Source: Actinomycetota bacterium (lineage in GTDB: Bacteria > Actinomycetota > Acidimicrobiia > Acidimicrobiales > Palsa-688). From it: 64,000 bases of DNA. The notes under the pieces were generated by a model that saw nothing but the letters and a program-made list of their open reading frames with translations, ran no database searches and was not told the origin of the DNA. The position numbers were made by a program, and so were the translations under genes. This document shows, in pieces, positions 25,935-36,075 of this stretch (the first letter of the stretch is position 1; each line of letters begins with the position of its first letter). The DNA lies in the NCBI GenBank assembly GCA_021323695.1, contig JAJPKN010000030.1, forward strand, positions 1 through 64,000, written 5' to 3'.

Positions 25935-26780
25935 CTAGCCCCTCCGTCGCCCGCCCGCCTTGGCCCGGGGCCTCCCCGCCCCTGGGGCCCGGCCTGGGGG
26001 ACGATGCCGGCGCCACAACAGGTAGGTAGGGGTGGCCAGCACCAACCCGGCCGCAGCGGCCAAGGCGATGGCCAGCTGCTCGAGGGCCGCGGTGTGCACC
26101 AGCCGGCTGGAAGCGCTGATGACCGAGGCACGGCCGAGATCCGGCTGCCAGACGAGCAGGCTCTCCCGGTCGGCCTTGGCCTGCTCCCAGGCCGCGTCGG
26201 TGGGCCCAGCCGTCCCTGGCAGGAGGACCTCGAAGCGAAAGGCGAGCTCCCGAGCGGGGCGCGGCCCCACCAGGCGAGCCACTTCCCCGGGGGGCAGCCC
26301 CAGGGCGTAGCCCACCCGGGCGGCCAGGTCGGGGTCGCCGAAACAGGACAGCCCGCAGCGCAGGTCCACCAGGCCAGTGGCCACGTAACGGTCGACCAGC
26401 CAGCCCTTGTGCCCGACCACCGCCAAGCGGAACGGACGGTGGCCCTCGGGGCCGCTACCGGCCAGGTCCGCCACCAAGGCGGGCACTTGCGACAGACGGG
26501 AGAAGCGGTGGCTGGCCCGGACCACCTCGGACCCGTGCGGCCCGGGGAGGGGACCTGTCACCGACCATCCAGCTTGGCGCAGGTCAGTGGTGGGCAACCC
26601 GGCCCGAAGGTCTTCCACCTGGCTGGCGGTGCCCCGGGGGAGGCTGACCGTGAGGGTCACCGACCCACCACCAAGGGCCGCCACGTCTACCCTGACGACG
26701 ACGCTGGCCCCACAGGCAGCCAGCAACAGGCCGCCTGTGGCTACTGCCATCGCCAGCCCGAAGCTGGCACCAGGCCTCAA
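25935..26780 (-). CDS. LppM-like lipoprotein (DUF3153 type)
   Basis: 281 residues. A lipobox LLLAAC follows the signal helix, so the mature protein starts at Cys 23. The extracellular part shows VDVAALGGGSVTLTVSLPRG, AGWSVTGPLPGPHG and RASHRFSR, a pattern I associate with DUF3153/LppM proteins. A C-terminal helix (LEQLAIALAAAAGLVLATPTYLLW) and a basic tail suggest a second membrane anchor. The TTG at 26780 is the only start that keeps the signal peptide. Lies between clpC and radA, where mycobacteria also have a lipoprotein gene. Confidence 0.75.
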   Translation of the reverse strand: MRPGASFGLAMAVATGGLLLAACGASVVVRVDVAALGGGSVTLTVSLPRGTASQVEDLRAGLPTTDLRQAGWSVTGPLPGPHGSEVVRASHRFSRLSQVPALVADLAGSGPEGHRPFRLAVVGHKGWLVDRYVATGLVDLRCGLSCFGDPDLAARVGYALGLPPGEVARLVGPRPARELAFRFEVLLPGTAGPTDAAWEQAKADRESLLVWQPDLGRASVISASSRLVHTAALEQLAIALAAAAGLVLATPTYLLWRRHRPPGRAPGAGRPRAKAGGRRRG

Positions 26781-26803
26781 CTAGCCGAGCCCGCCGAGCG
26801 GTG

Positions 26804-29299
26804 CTAGTCGCTGCTGCCGGCCCCGGCCATCTCGACCGGGGGCGGCTCGAAGTGCTCCATGGCCCGGAAGGTGACCTCGCCGTTCTCGGCGTCCACGATC
26901 ACCGTGTCCCCGGCTCGGAACTCCTTCCACAGGATCTTCTCGCTGAGCGGGTCCTCGACCAGGCGCTGCAGCGCACGCCGCAGCGGCCGGGCACCCATCA
27001 TCGAGTCGTAGCCCTTCTCCACGATCAGGTACTTGGCGGCTCGGGTCAGCTCCACCCCGATGCCTTGGGCCTCGAGCTGGGCCCGCACGCGGGCGGTCAT
27101 GAGGTCGATGATCTCGGTGACCTCGTCCTTGGTCAGCTCGTGGAACACGATGACGTCGTCGATGCGGTTCAAGAACTCGGGACGGAAGTGCTGCTTGAGG
27201 GCCTCGTGGACCTTGGCCTTCATCTTCTCGTAGGTGACCGCCGAGTCGGCTTTGGCAAAACCGACCTGAGCCTTGCGCAGGTCAGCCGTGCCCAGGTTGG
27301 AGGTCATGATTATGACCGTGTTCTTGAAGTCCACGGTCCGGCCCTGGGCATCGGTCAGCCGCCCGTCCTCCAGGATCTGGAGCAAAGCGTTGAAGACGTC
27401 AGGGTGGGCCTTTTCGATCTCGTCGAACAGCACCACGGAGAACGGCTTGCGGCGGACCGCCTCGGTCAGCTGGCCTCCCTCTTCGTAGCCCACGTAGCCC
27501 GGAGGCGAGCCCACCAGCCGGCTCACCGTGTGCTTTTCCATGTACTCGGACATGTCCAGCTGGACCAGCGCGGACTCGTCCCCGAAGAGGAACTCCGCCA
27601 ACGCCTTGGCCGTCTCGGTCTTGCCCACACCCGAGGGGCCGAGGAATATGAACGACCCGCTGGGCCGCTTGGGGACCTTCAGGCCCGCCCGGGTCCGCCT
27701 GATGGCCTGGGAAACGGCCTTCAGGGCGTCGTCTTGGCCGATGATCCTCTTGTGGAGCTCGTCTTCCATGCGCAAGAGCTTGGAGGTCTCTTCTTCGGTC
27801 AGCTTGTAGACGGGGATGCCTGTCCAGTTGGCCAGCACCTCGGCAATGACCTCCTCGTCGACCACGTCAAAGAGGTCCACACCCTCCGCCCGCCACTCTT
27901 GCTCCTTGGCCGCCTTGCGCTGCAACAGCTCCTCTTCCTTCTCGCGCAGCCGCTTGGCCTGCTCGAAGTTCTGCCGCTCGATGGCGATCTCCTTGTCCTT
28001 CCTCGTCTTGGCGATCTCCTCCTCGATGGCCTTGTAGTCCGGGGGAGTTGACATCCGCCGGATGCGCAGGCGGCTGCCCGCCTCGTCGATGAGGTCGATC
28101 GCCTTGTCCGGCAGGTAGCGGTCAGCGATGTAACGGTCGGCCAGGTTGGCCGCGGTCACCACCGCCTGGTCGGTGATCGTCACCCCGTGGTGAGCCTCGT
28201 AGCGGTCCCGCAGGCCCTTCAGGATCTCTATCGTGTGGGCCAGCGACGGCTCCTCGACCTTGATGGGCTGGAAACGCCGTTCGAGGGCAGCGTCCTTTTC
28301 CAGGTGCTTGCGGTACTCGTCGAGGGTCGTCGCACCGATGGTCTGCAGCTCACCCCGGGCCAGCATCGGCTTCAGGATGGAAGCCGCGTCGATGGCCCCC
28401 TCGGCGGCCCCCGCGCCAACCAGGGTGTGCAGCTCGTCGATGAACAAGATGATGTCGCCGCGGGTCCGGATCTCCTTCAGGACCTTCTTCAGCCGTTCCT
28501 CGAAGTCGCCCCGGTAGCGGGAACCCGCCACCAAAGCACCCAGGTCCAGGGTGTACAGCTGCTTCCCGCGCAGCGTCTCGGGGACCTCACCGGCCACGAT
28601 GCGCTGGGAGAGCCCCTCTACTATGGCCGTCTTGCCCACCCCGGGCTCCCCGATCAGCACCGGGTTGTTCTTGGTCCGGCGGGGCAGGACCTGCATGACC
28701 CGCTCGATCTCGCGCTCGCGCCCGATCACCGGGTCCAACTTGCGCTCACGAGCCAACTGGGTGAGGTTGCGGCCGAACTGGTCCAGCACCGGGCTGCCCG
28801 CCGGCACGTCCGGCCCCGCGCTCGGGGCCGTCCCCGCGGTTGCCTTCTCTGGCCCGGGGGACTGGTAGCCCGACAGCAGCTGGATCACCTGCTGGCGCAC
28901 CCGGCCCAGGTCCGCGCCCAGGCTCACGAGCACCTGGGCAGCCACGCCCTCGCCCTCGCGCACCAAGCCGAGGAGCATGTGCTCGGTGCCGATGTAGTTG
29001 TGGCCCAGCTGGAGAGCCTCCCGCAAGGAGAGCTCGAGCACCTTCTTGGCCCTCGGGGTGAACGGCGGGGAACCGGTGCTGGCCGACCCCGCTGGCCCGA
29101 TTGTCTCCTCGACTTTTTCCCGCACGGCTTCGAGGCTGATGCCGAGTGATTCAAGCGCCTTGGCCGCCACGCCCTCGCCCTCGTGGATGAGCCCGAGGAG
29201 GATGTGCTCGGTCCCGATGAAGTTGTGGTTGAGCATCCGCGCCTCTTCTTGGGCCAGCACCAAGACCCTTCGGGCCCGGTCAGTGAAGCGCTCAAACAA
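26804..29299 (-). CDS. clpC: ClpC ATPase, AAA+ unfoldase of the Clp protease
   Basis: 831 residues. Two N-terminal Clp repeats ([27 protein letters not shown] and a second copy at about 80), AAA1 with Walker [15 protein letters not shown] (about 211) and IDELHTL, a UVR/M-domain segment (about 420-470) and AAA2 with [14 protein letters not shown] (about 555). It feeds substrates to ClpP. The start is TTG 29299, preceded by GGAGG at 9 bases and giving the conserved [11 protein letters not shown]. Single gene, not in an operon with ctsR or mcsAB, as usual in actinobacteria. Confidence 0.97.
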   Translation of the reverse strand: MFERFTDRARRVLVLAQEEARMLNHNFIGTEHILLGLIHEGEGVAAKALESLGISLEAVREKVEETIGPAGSASTGSPPFTPRAKKVLELSLREALQLGHNYIGTEHMLLGLVREGEGVAAQVLVSLGADLGRVRQQVIQLLSGYQSPGPEKATAGTAPSAGPDVPAGSPVLDQFGRNLTQLARERKLDPVIGREREIERVMQVLPRRTKNNPVLIGEPGVGKTAIVEGLSQRIVAGEVPETLRGKQLYTLDLGALVAGSRYRGDFEERLKKVLKEIRTRGDIILFIDELHTLVGAGAAEGAIDAASILKPMLARGELQTIGATTLDEYRKHLEKDAALERRFQPIKVEEPSLAHTIEILKGLRDRYEAHHGVTITDQAVVTAANLADRYIADRYLPDKAIDLIDEAGSRLRIRRMSTPPDYKAIEEEIAKTRKDKEIAIERQNFEQAKRLREKEEELLQRKAAKEQEWRAEGVDLFDVVDEEVIAEVLANWTGIPVYKLTEEETSKLLRMEDELHKRIIGQDDALKAVSQAIRRTRAGLKVPKRPSGSFIFLGPSGVGKTETAKALAEFLFGDESALVQLDMSEYMEKHTVSRLVGSPPGYVGYEEGGQLTEAVRRKPFSVVLFDEIEKAHPDVFNALLQILEDGRLTDAQGRTVDFKNTVIIMTSNLGTADLRKAQVGFAKADSAVTYEKMKAKVHEALKQHFRPEFLNRIDDVIVFHELTKDEVTEIIDLMTARVRAQLEAQGIGVELTRAAKYLIVEKGYDSMMGARPLRRALQRLVEDPLSEKILWKEFRAGDTVIVDAENGEVTFRAMEHFEPPPVEMAGAGSSD

Positions 29300-29554
29300 G
29301 GCTGGTTGCCTCCTCGGTGGCCAGGGGCTTGGTAGCCAGGGGTGTGACGAGCAACGCCATGGCGGTGCAGCACACCGCCCGCTCAGCGTTGCCTCGGCTC
29401 CCCGTGCAAGTCATCTGTGCCCTTTCTTTCGGCTCTCTGCAGCTCCAGTGTACCTGTCGCACCCAACTTCAGCTCAGCAGCGGGACCGGCGGCCGGGCCC
29501 GGCGGCCGGACGTGAGGTCCTCCCCACGGTTCGTGCTCGGGTGCCTCGCTGGCG

Positions 29555-29560
29555 TATCGT
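29555..29560 (+). promoter_or_regulatory. Candidate leaderless -10 box TATCGT
   Basis: TATCGT-N6-GTG 29567. The roughly 265 bases between this gene and the divergent clpC hold no other gene I can support. Confidence 0.5.
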
Positions 29561-29566
29561 CAAGTA

Positions 29567-30619
29567 GTGAACGTCTGGGAGCTGTTCCACCTTCCCGCCT
29601 TGGACTACCAGCTGACCAAGGTGGAGGTCGGGCTGCGGGAAGCGGTCGAGTCGCCCGAGCCCTTCTTGTCCCAGGTGGCAGGGCACCTGGTCGATGCGGG
29701 GGGCAAGCGCCTTCGCCCCGCGCTGCTCCTGGCGGCCGCCTCGACCTGCAGGCCAGCGATGAGCGCCCCCTCCCCCGACGTGGAGGAGGACCTCGTCCTC
29801 GGGGCCATTTCCGTCGAGCTGGTCCACATGGGGTCGCTGTACCACGACGACGTGATAGACGAAGCTTCTTCGCGCCGGGGCGTGGAGAGCGCCAATGCTC
29901 GGTGGGGCAACCTCGTCGCCGTGCTGGCCGGGGACTTCCTCCTGGCCCGCGCTTCGGAGATTGCCGCCGGGCTGGGGACCGAGGTGGTGCGGGTGCTGGC
30001 CCGGACCATAGGCAAGCTCTGCCAGGGCGAGATGAGCCAGCTCCGTTACGCCTACACCATGGCCCGGCCCGAGAGCGCCTACCTCGAAGCCATCTCGGCC
30101 AAGACCGCCTCTTTGCTCTCCGCCTCCGCCCGCATCGGCGCCTTGGTGGCCGGGGCCTCGCCCGCCGAGGTCGAAGCCCTGTCCCGCTTCGGCCATGCCT
30201 TCGGGATGGCCTTCCAGATCTGGGACGACGTGCGCGACCTGCTTTGCACCGAAGAAGAGCTGGGCAAGCCGGCTGGCCATGACATGCTCGAGGGCACCTA
30301 CACGTTGCCCGTGATCAGGGCCCTGGCCGACCCTACGACCGGCCCGGAGCTGGCTGCTCTCCTAGGAGGGCCGTTGGAGCTGCCCGAGCTGGCCAAGGCA
30401 CGCGACCTGGTCCTGTCCACCGGCGCGGTGGGCAGCTCCATCACCGAGGGCCGGCGCTGGGCAGACCTGGCGGCCGAGGCACTGGCGGTGCCCATGGCCG
30501 GGCCCCTCAGCACCGACGGCGCGCCGGCACGGGCCTTCGGAGGGGACTCCCAGGTGAGAGAGACCCTGGCCGGCCTGGCCCACCGGCTGCTGGACGACCT
30601 CGCCGTGCGGGCCGGCTGA
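29567..30619 (+). CDS. Polyprenyl diphosphate synthase
   Basis: 350 residues, a trans-prenyltransferase. The first aspartate-rich motif is VHMGSLYHDDVIDEASSRRG (about 85-104) and the second FQIWDDVRDLL (about 212); GGKRLRPALLL lies at about 45. The small residues before the first DDxxD suggest a long-chain product such as the menaquinone side chain, as in heptaprenyl or octaprenyl synthases. It breaks into the otherwise minus-strand clpC-lysS region. Begins with GTG 29567. Confidence 0.92.
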   Translation: MNVWELFHLPALDYQLTKVEVGLREAVESPEPFLSQVAGHLVDAGGKRLRPALLLAAASTCRPAMSAPSPDVEEDLVLGAISVELVHMGSLYHDDVIDEASSRRGVESANARWGNLVAVLAGDFLLARASEIAAGLGTEVVRVLARTIGKLCQGEMSQLRYAYTMARPESAYLEAISAKTASLLSASARIGALVAGASPAEVEALSRFGHAFGMAFQIWDDVRDLLCTEEELGKPAGHDMLEGTYTLPVIRALADPTTGPELAALLGGPLELPELAKARDLVLSTGAVGSSITEGRRWADLAAEALAVPMAGPLSTDGAPARAFGGDSQVRETLAGLAHRLLDDLAVRAG

Positions 30620-30696
30620 CGGGCGGCCCGGCTGGCGGGCGGCCCGGGGGTTACCAGGAAGGGCCCGGCCAAGCCCGGGGCGCCGGGGCGGGAGCC

Positions 30697-30735
30697 CAGG
30701 TGCCGGGGGCTGGGCTCAGGTGCCGGGGGCTGGGC
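30697..30735. repeat. 19-20-bp tandem duplication at the lysS 3' end
   Basis: Two copies of CAGGTGCCGGGGGCTGGGC; the right-hand copy encodes the last residues of LysS and its stop overlaps the junction. The other copy lies just downstream in non-coding DNA. Confidence 0.8.
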
Positions 30736-32128
30736 GCAGGGTGGGGAAGGCGATGACGTCGCGTATCGCCTCGGCCCCGGTCAGCAGCATGACCAGGCGG
30801 TCGACGCCCACCCCCAACCCGCCCGTCGGGGGCAGGCCGTACTCGAGCGCCCGGAGGAAGTCCTCGTCCAGGGGCATCGCCTCTTCGTCGCCTCCGGCTC
30901 GCGCCCGGGCCTGAGCCTCGAAGTTGGCCCGTTGCTCGTCCGGGTCGGTGAGCTCGGAGAACGCGTTAGCCAGCTCCCGGCCAGCAACCACAGCCTCGAA
31001 GCGCTCCACCAGCCCTGGGCACCGGCGGTGGTCGCGGGCCAAGGGCGACACCTCCTTGGGGTAGTCCATCACGAACACCGGGCCCCACAAGCTGGGCTCG
31101 GTCGTCTTCTCGTACACCTCCAGCACCACCTTGCCCGGGCCCCAGGCGGCTTGCACTGGCACCCCCAAAGCTGCCGCCCGGCGGCGCAGCTCGTCGGCCC
31201 CCATCTGGAGGCTCAGCTCGTGGCCAGTGCGCTCGGCCACCAGCTCCAGCAAGGTGGCCCTCCGCCAGGGCGGGGTGAGGTCAAGGGGCCGGCCGCCGTA
31301 GGTCAGCTCCGTCCGGCCGGCCACCTGGCGAGCCACGTGGGCGACCATCTGCTCGGTCAGTTCCATCATGTCGTGGTAGTCCGCGTAAGCCTGGTAGAGC
31401 TCGAGCATCGTGAACTCGGGGTTGTGCCGGGGGGACAGGCCCTCGTTGCGGAACACGCGGCCTATTTCGAAAACACGCTCCAACCCGCCGACGACCAGGC
31501 GCTTCAGGTACAGCTCCAGGGCGATGCGCAAGTACAAGTCGGTGCCCAAGGCGTTGTGGTGGGTCACGAACGGCTTGGCCGTAGCGCCTCCGGGCACCGG
31601 GTGGAACACCGGGGTCTCCACCTCGACAAAGCCCCGGTCCTCCAAGAACCGCCTCAGTACCGACACGGCCCGGCTGCGCACCAAGATGGCTTGGCGGGAG
31701 CCCTCGTTGGCCCACATGTCCACGTAACGCTGCCGGTAGCGGGTGTCGACATCGGCGACGCCCCGCCATTTGTCCCCGAAGCTGTGCCGGGCCTCGGCCA
31801 GCAGTTGCCAGCTGCGGACCTGCACCGACAGCTCCCCGGTACGGGTGCGGACCACCTCGCCAGTGGCGCCCACCCAGTCCCCCAGGGAGATCTTGTTGAA
31901 GGCGTCGAAGCGGTCGGTCCAGCCGGCCCCGGCAAAGAGCTGGACCGAGCCGGTCCAGTCGGTGAGGGTGGCGAAGGTCAGTTTGCCCATCTCCCGCCGC
32001 AGCATGACCCGTCCCGCCACCGTGACCACCTGGCCCGAGCCAGAGCCCGCCGCCAAGTCGAGGTACCCCTCCTGCAGCTGTGCGGCCGAAGCAGTTTTGT
32101 CGAAACGGTAAGGAGGGGTGTCAGCCAT
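30716..32128 (-). CDS. lysS: Lysyl-tRNA synthetase (class II)
   Basis: 470 residues. An N-terminal OB-fold ([21 protein letters not shown]) is followed by the class II core: motif 1 [17 protein letters not shown], motif 2 [23 protein letters not shown] and motif 3 [15 protein letters not shown]. It charges tRNA-Lys. The ATG at 32128 lies inside the end of coaX (8-base overlap ATGGCTGA), so I use it rather than 32185. Last gene of the folate/pantothenate operon. Confidence 0.96.
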   Translation of the reverse strand: MADTPPYRFDKTASAAQLQEGYLDLAAGSGSGQVVTVAGRVMLRREMGKLTFATLTDWTGSVQLFAGAGWTDRFDAFNKISLGDWVGATGEVVRTRTGELSVQVRSWQLLAEARHSFGDKWRGVADVDTRYRQRYVDMWANEGSRQAILVRSRAVSVLRRFLEDRGFVEVETPVFHPVPGGATAKPFVTHHNALGTDLYLRIALELYLKRLVVGGLERVFEIGRVFRNEGLSPRHNPEFTMLELYQAYADYHDMMELTEQMVAHVARQVAGRTELTYGGRPLDLTPPWRRATLLELVAERTGHELSLQMGADELRRRAAALGVPVQAAWGPGKVVLEVYEKTTEPSLWGPVFVMDYPKEVSPLARDHRRCPGLVERFEAVVAGRELANAFSELTDPDEQRANFEAQARARAGGDEEAMPLDEDFLRALEYGLPPTGGLGVGVDRLVMLLTGAEAIRDVIAFPTLRPAPGT

Positions 32129-32909
32129 CGGAGAGGTTGAGGTTGTATATGCTGCGCAGCCCGTAGAGGGTGAGCCAGGGCTCATGGTGGTCTATGCAGG
32201 TGGCCGCGGGCAACAAGAAGGGAGCCAGGCCGCCGGTGGCAACCACCGTGGCCGGGCCTACCTCAGCCTCGAGCTTCTGGCAGACGCCGTCGACCAGGGC
32301 GCCAAAACCGTAGAACACCCCCGCTTGGAGCTGCTCCACGGTGTTCTTGCCCAAAATGTGCCGGGGGGCGGCGATCTCCACTTTCGGCAGCAGGGCGGCC
32401 CGGGTGGTCAGGGCGTTGAGGGAGACGTCCAGCCCGGGGAAAAGAAGGCCGCCTATGTACTCTCCCCGTCCCGACACGACCTCGAAGTTGGTCGCCGTCC
32501 CGAAGTCCACCACGATCGTGGGGCCCCCGAAGCGCTCGAAGGCGGCCACCACGTCGGCGATGCGGTCCGCGCCCACCTCGCGGGGGTTGTCCACCAGGAT
32601 GTTGACCCCGGTGCGGGTGCCGGGCCCGACCACCACCAAAGGGACGCCCAGGCGCTGGCTGGTCAGCTGGCGCAACGCCTCTTGCACGGGTGGCACGACG
32701 GAAGCAACGACTACCCCGCTCACCACCCCCAGGGTCAAGCCGTCCAGGGCCAGCAGCTGGGCCACCTGCAGGGCCAGCTCGTCCGCCGTGTACGCCGGCT
32801 GGGTGTTGACCCGCCAATGATAGGCCAGGTCCCCGGCTTGCCCACCCGGCCCGGTGCCGAACAACCCGACCACTACCTGGGTGTTGCCCACGTCGACGGC
32901 CATGAGCAT
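32121..32909 (-). CDS. coaX: Type III pantothenate kinase
   Basis: 262 residues, ASKHA fold. [15 protein letters not shown] (P-loop-like phosphate 1), [18 protein letters not shown] and [15 protein letters not shown] carry the conserved Asp residues. It phosphorylates pantothenate, the first step of CoA synthesis, and is not feedback-inhibited by CoA. The ATG at 32903 (MAVDVGNTQ) is an alternative start. Coupled to lysS by overlap and placed directly after panC. Confidence 0.95.
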   Translation of the reverse strand: MLMAVDVGNTQVVVGLFGTGPGGQAGDLAYHWRVNTQPAYTADELALQVAQLLALDGLTLGVVSGVVVASVVPPVQEALRQLTSQRLGVPLVVVGPGTRTGVNILVDNPREVGADRIADVVAAFERFGGPTIVVDFGTATNFEVVSGRGEYIGGLLFPGLDVSLNALTTRAALLPKVEIAAPRHILGKNTVEQLQAGVFYGFGALVDGVCQKLEAEVGPATVVATGGLAPFLLPAATCIDHHEPWLTLYGLRSIYNLNLSDG

Positions 32910-32911
32910 GC

Positions 32912-33775
32912 TCAGGCCTCCGTCCCGGGGGGCGTGGCGGAGACGTTGTCGATGAGCCGGGCACGCCCCAGCCGCCCAGCGATGAGCAACCTCACCTCGG
33001 CGGTGATGGTTGCGGGGGACGACAGGTCTTCGGGGCTGGCCACCTCGGCGTAGTCGAGCGCCAGGAGCGGCTCGCGCCCGGCAACGGCCCGCATGGCCGC
33101 CCTTACCTGAGCGGGGTCGGTGGCCCCTTCCTCTTCGATGGCGCGCTTGCCCGCCAACAAGGCCCAGTAAAGCACGGGGGCGGCAGCGCGCTCGGGCGGG
33201 CTCAAATAGCGGTTGCGGCTGGACAGGGCCAGGCCGTCGGGTTCACGGACGGTCGGGCAGGCGACCACCACCACAGGCAGGGACAAGTCCGTCACCAGCC
33301 GGCGGACCACCAGCAGCTGCTGGTAGTCCTTTTCGCCGAAGTAGGCCGCACAGGGGCCGGCTATGGCGAACAGTTTGGTCACCACCGTGGCAACGCCATC
33401 GAAATGCCCGGGCCGGGACCGCCCCTCCAAAACAGAGCTCAGGCGCTCGACCCTCACGGTGGTGAGGGGCGGCACCGGGTACATGGCCTCCTGCGAGGGG
33501 GCGAACACCAAGTGCGCGCCCGCCTCCTCGGCCTGGGCGCAGTCCCCTTCCAGGTCCCGAGGGTAGGAGCCGAAGTCCTCGCCGGGGCCGAACTGGAGGG
33601 GGTTGACGAACACGCTGACCACGACGAAGTCGCAGTCGGCCGCGGCCCTCCGCACCAGCGAACGGTGGCCTGCGTGCAAGGCGCCCAAGGTGGGGACGAG
33701 GCCGGTGCGGCGGCCCTCTGAGCGGGCCTGGTCGAGCAAGGCGCGCACCTCTGCCGGTTCGTGGGCTACTTTCAT
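32912..33775 (-). CDS. panC: Pantothenate synthetase
   Basis: 287 residues. VPTLGALHAGHRSLVRRAA holds the HIGH-like motif; FGEKDYQQL, VACPTVREPDGLALSSRN and the KMSKS-equivalent region follow. It joins pantoate and beta-alanine using ATP. panD, which makes beta-alanine and sits next in mycobacteria, is absent here. The gap to coaX is 2 bases. A GGTG-type Shine-Dalgarno lies before ATG 33775. Confidence 0.96.
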   Translation of the reverse strand: MKVAHEPAEVRALLDQARSEGRRTGLVPTLGALHAGHRSLVRRAAADCDFVVVSVFVNPLQFGPGEDFGSYPRDLEGDCAQAEEAGAHLVFAPSQEAMYPVPPLTTVRVERLSSVLEGRSRPGHFDGVATVVTKLFAIAGPCAAYFGEKDYQQLLVVRRLVTDLSLPVVVVACPTVREPDGLALSSRNRYLSPPERAAAPVLYWALLAGKRAIEEEGATDPAQVRAAMRAVAGREPLLALDYAEVASPEDLSSPATITAEVRLLIAGRLGRARLIDNVSATPPGTEA

Positions 33776-33779
33776 GGGG

Positions 33780-34247
33780 TCACCTGATGGTACCGGCGGG
33801 CGACACCCCGGCTGCCAGTCCGGGCGTGAGCCGGCCTCTCACGACCTCAGGCGCCAGGTCGGCCAACGGGACGAGCACGAAGCCCCGCTGCCACATGCGG
33901 GGGTGGGGCACCACCAGGTCGGGCTCCTCGACGCGCAGGTCGCCCACCAAAAGCACGTCCACGTCAAGGGTGCGCGGCCCCCAGCGGGTGCCTCGCTCCC
34001 GGCCCGCCTGGGCCTCAGCGGCCCGGGCTGCTTCCAGCAGCTGGCGGGGTGACGCCTCGGTGAGCAGCTCGGCGACCAGGTTCAAGTAACGCGGCTGGCC
34101 CGGCGGGCCACCCACGGGCTCGGTCTCGTAGACAGGCGAGACTGCGGTCACATCGGGCAAGCAGTCGAGCGCCTCCCGCAAGTAGCGCCACCGGTCGCCC
34201 AGGTTGCTCCCCAGGGAGAGGAACGCCCGGCGCGCCCGAGCCGTCAT
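33780..34247 (-). CDS. folK: 2-amino-4-hydroxy-6-hydroxymethyldihydropteridine pyrophosphokinase
   Basis: 155 residues. FLSLGSNLGDRWRYLREAL (about 10-28), SPVYETEPVGGPPGQPRYLN and RWGPRTLDVDVLLVGD are the HPPK signatures. It transfers pyrophosphate from ATP to the pterin. ATG 34247 overlaps the folB stop (ATGA), so the longer frame upstream is not used. Confidence 0.95.
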   Translation of the reverse strand: MTARARRAFLSLGSNLGDRWRYLREALDCLPDVTAVSPVYETEPVGGPPGQPRYLNLVAELLTEASPRQLLEAARAAEAQAGRERGTRWGPRTLDVDVLLVGDLRVEEPDLVVPHPRMWQRGFVLVPLADLAPEVVRGRLTPGLAAGVSPAGTIR

Positions 34248-34669
34248 GGCCGCTCGATGTGCACCGCCACCGACGCGAACTGGGCAGCCAGGGGGGCGTG
34301 GGGTTTGCGCACCGTGACCAGCACCCGGGCGCCGGCACCGGCCAGGGCGAGCACCTGGTCGGCCACCTGTTCGGCCAGGCGCTCCAGTAACGAGACGGGC
34401 GGCCCCTCGATGACCCCCTTCACCACCTCGCACAGCGCTGCGTAGTCCACGGTGTCACAGAGCCGGTCGCTGCGGCCGGCGGGCTGCAGGTCGGTGACAA
34501 CAGCCAGGTCCACCTCGAACGGCTGGGGGCGCCGCCGCTCCTCCGGCAAGGCCCCGTGAGTGCCGAGGAAGCGCAGCCCTACCAGCTCGACCCGGTCTGC
34601 CCGGCGCGGGCCAAGAGAGCTGGCTGGCGGGCCGCCTTCGGGGCCGTCCGGCCCGGCCAGCTCAGGCAC
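34244..34669 (-). CDS. folB: Dihydroneopterin aldolase
   Basis: 141 residues. After a Pro/Gly-rich start the FolB core is VELVGLRFLGTHGALPEERR (Glu/His active region), CDTVDYAALCEVVKGVIEGP, LLERLAEQVADQVL and VTVRKPHAP. It produces 6-hydroxymethyl-dihydropterin. GTG 34669 overlaps the upstream stop by 8 bases (GTGCCTGA); a later start near the core would remove about 20 non-conserved residues. Confidence 0.93.
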   Translation of the reverse strand: MPELAGPDGPEGGPPASSLGPRRADRVELVGLRFLGTHGALPEERRRPQPFEVDLAVVTDLQPAGRSDRLCDTVDYAALCEVVKGVIEGPPVSLLERLAEQVADQVLALAGAGARVLVTVRKPHAPLAAQFASVAVHIERP

Positions 34670-35201
34670 CGGCGGCCGGGGCGGGTTGGCCGGGCTTGGG
34701 CAGGCCCGGGACCAGGGTCACCAGCTCCCGCCCGTCGCTGCCCATCTGGCGGCCGAACAGCCTCTCCACGATGGCAATGGCCTGGGCGCCCTCGGGGACG
34801 AGCCCGCACCAGTGCAGGTACCCGGCCACCACACCCATCAGGCGGTCGTTCACCTCCTCTTGGTGCACCACCACCCGCTCGTCCCGCAACCAGGCCCGCA
34901 GCTGCCCGTAGAGGTCGGGGAGCACCACGCTGGGGTCGTCGTGGCTGGCAAAGGGGACGTGCGACCACGAAAGGCCCTCCTCCTCGTAGGCGTACAGGTT
35001 GTGGGGGGAAGGCAGAAGGGAGACCACCCGGTTGAACCCCTGAGCTTTCAGCCAGAGGATCTCCTCGCGCCGGCGTACCTTGCGGTGGTTGCGGGCGTGG
35101 CCCCCGGGCCGCTCGCAGGCGGCCAGCTTGTCTTTGATGACCCAGGTGAAGTACCGAGGCTTGATGCCCGCCGCCCACCGGCCGCGCAGATTGGCCGTCA
35201 C
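34662..35201 (-). CDS. Phosphatase-like protein lacking the catalytic cysteine
   Basis: 179 residues between folP and folB. The sequence VRRREEILWLKAQGFNRVVSLL, then SHVPFASHDDPSVVLPDL, then VVVHQEEVNDRLMGVVAGYL follows the layout of dual-specificity phosphatases, where the P-loop should be HCxxGxxR. Here it is HQEEVNDR, with Gln for Cys but Arg retained, so it cannot use the usual phosphocysteine chemistry. It may bind a phosphorylated ligand or be a pseudoenzyme. I recall similar proteins in related genomes beside folP but no known role. Overlaps folP by 4 bases and folB by 8. Confidence 0.7.
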   Translation of the reverse strand: MTANLRGRWAAGIKPRYFTWVIKDKLAACERPGGHARNHRKVRRREEILWLKAQGFNRVVSLLPSPHNLYAYEEEGLSWSHVPFASHDDPSVVLPDLYGQLRAWLRDERVVVHQEEVNDRLMGVVAGYLHWCGLVPEGAQAIAIVERLFGRQMGSDGRELVTLVPGLPKPGQPAPAAGA

Positions 35202-35986
35202 CTGGCGCCCACCAGCTTGGCTGCGTCCACCGTTGGCCCCACGTCATGGACGCGCACGACCTCCACGCCGCAGGACATGGCCCACACCGCGCCCGCCAGC
35301 GAACCCTCCAGGCGGTCCTGCACCGGTGCCGGCTCGTCTTCGCGACCCGAGGCGAGCACGCCGGTGAAACGCTTGCGGGATATGCCGACCAGCACCGGCC
35401 ACCCCACCGCGGCCACCAGTTCGGGCAAGCGGGCCAACAGCACCAAGTTGTGGGCAGTGGTCTTGGCGAAGCCGAAGCCGGGGTCAACCCAGATCTCTTC
35501 GACCCCAGCTTCCGCCGCCTGGCCGGCACGGGCCACCAGGAAGTCGCGCACCTCAGCAAAGACGTCGTCGTAGCGGGCCAGCGACATCATGGTGGCCGGC
35601 TCGCCCCGCATGTGCATGGCGACCCAGCCGGCACCCGAGGCGGCCGCCAGCGGCCACAGCGAGGCCGATATGTCGTTGATGATGGTCGCCCCCGCCTCCA
35701 ACGCGGCTTCGGCCACCGGCCACTTCCTCGTGTCTATGGATATCCTGGCCCTCCCGCCCAGGCACTGGGCCAGTGCCCTCGTCACCCCGACCACGCGGCG
35801 TAGCTCTTCGCGGACCGGGACGGGCTGTGCCCCGGGCCGGGTCGACTCCCCCCCTACGTCGACGATGTCCGCCCCTTGGGCCACCATGGCCAGCCCGTGC
35901 GCCACTGCCTCGTCGGGGCCCGCCCAGCGGCCGCCGTCATAGAACGAGTCCGGGGTGACGTTGAGCACACCCATCACAAGGGTCAT
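35198..35986 (-). CDS. folP: Dihydropteroate synthase
   Basis: 262 residues. VMGVLNVTPDSFYDGGRW and DIVDVGGESTRPGAQPV are the pterin- and pyrophosphate-binding signatures; DPGFGFAKTTAHNLVLLARL and VLVGISRKRFTG follow. It condenses the pterin pyrophosphate with p-aminobenzoate and is the sulfonamide target. ATG 35986 gives the usual MTLVMGV start; GTG 35995 is possible. TAGGCT lies 10 bases before the ATG and may be a promoter. Confidence 0.96.
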   Translation of the reverse strand: MTLVMGVLNVTPDSFYDGGRWAGPDEAVAHGLAMVAQGADIVDVGGESTRPGAQPVPVREELRRVVGVTRALAQCLGGRARISIDTRKWPVAEAALEAGATIINDISASLWPLAAASGAGWVAMHMRGEPATMMSLARYDDVFAEVRDFLVARAGQAAEAGVEEIWVDPGFGFAKTTAHNLVLLARLPELVAAVGWPVLVGISRKRFTGVLASGREDEPAPVQDRLEGSLAGAVWAMSCGVEVVRVHDVGPTVDAAKLVGAR

Positions 35987-36075
35987 CGCGCCCACCAGCC
36001 TACCGGCAGGCGCCCGCTCGTCCCCGGGCGCTGGCAGCCCGCTGCCGGCCGGCCCTCGCGCCCCCGTGCTGGTGC

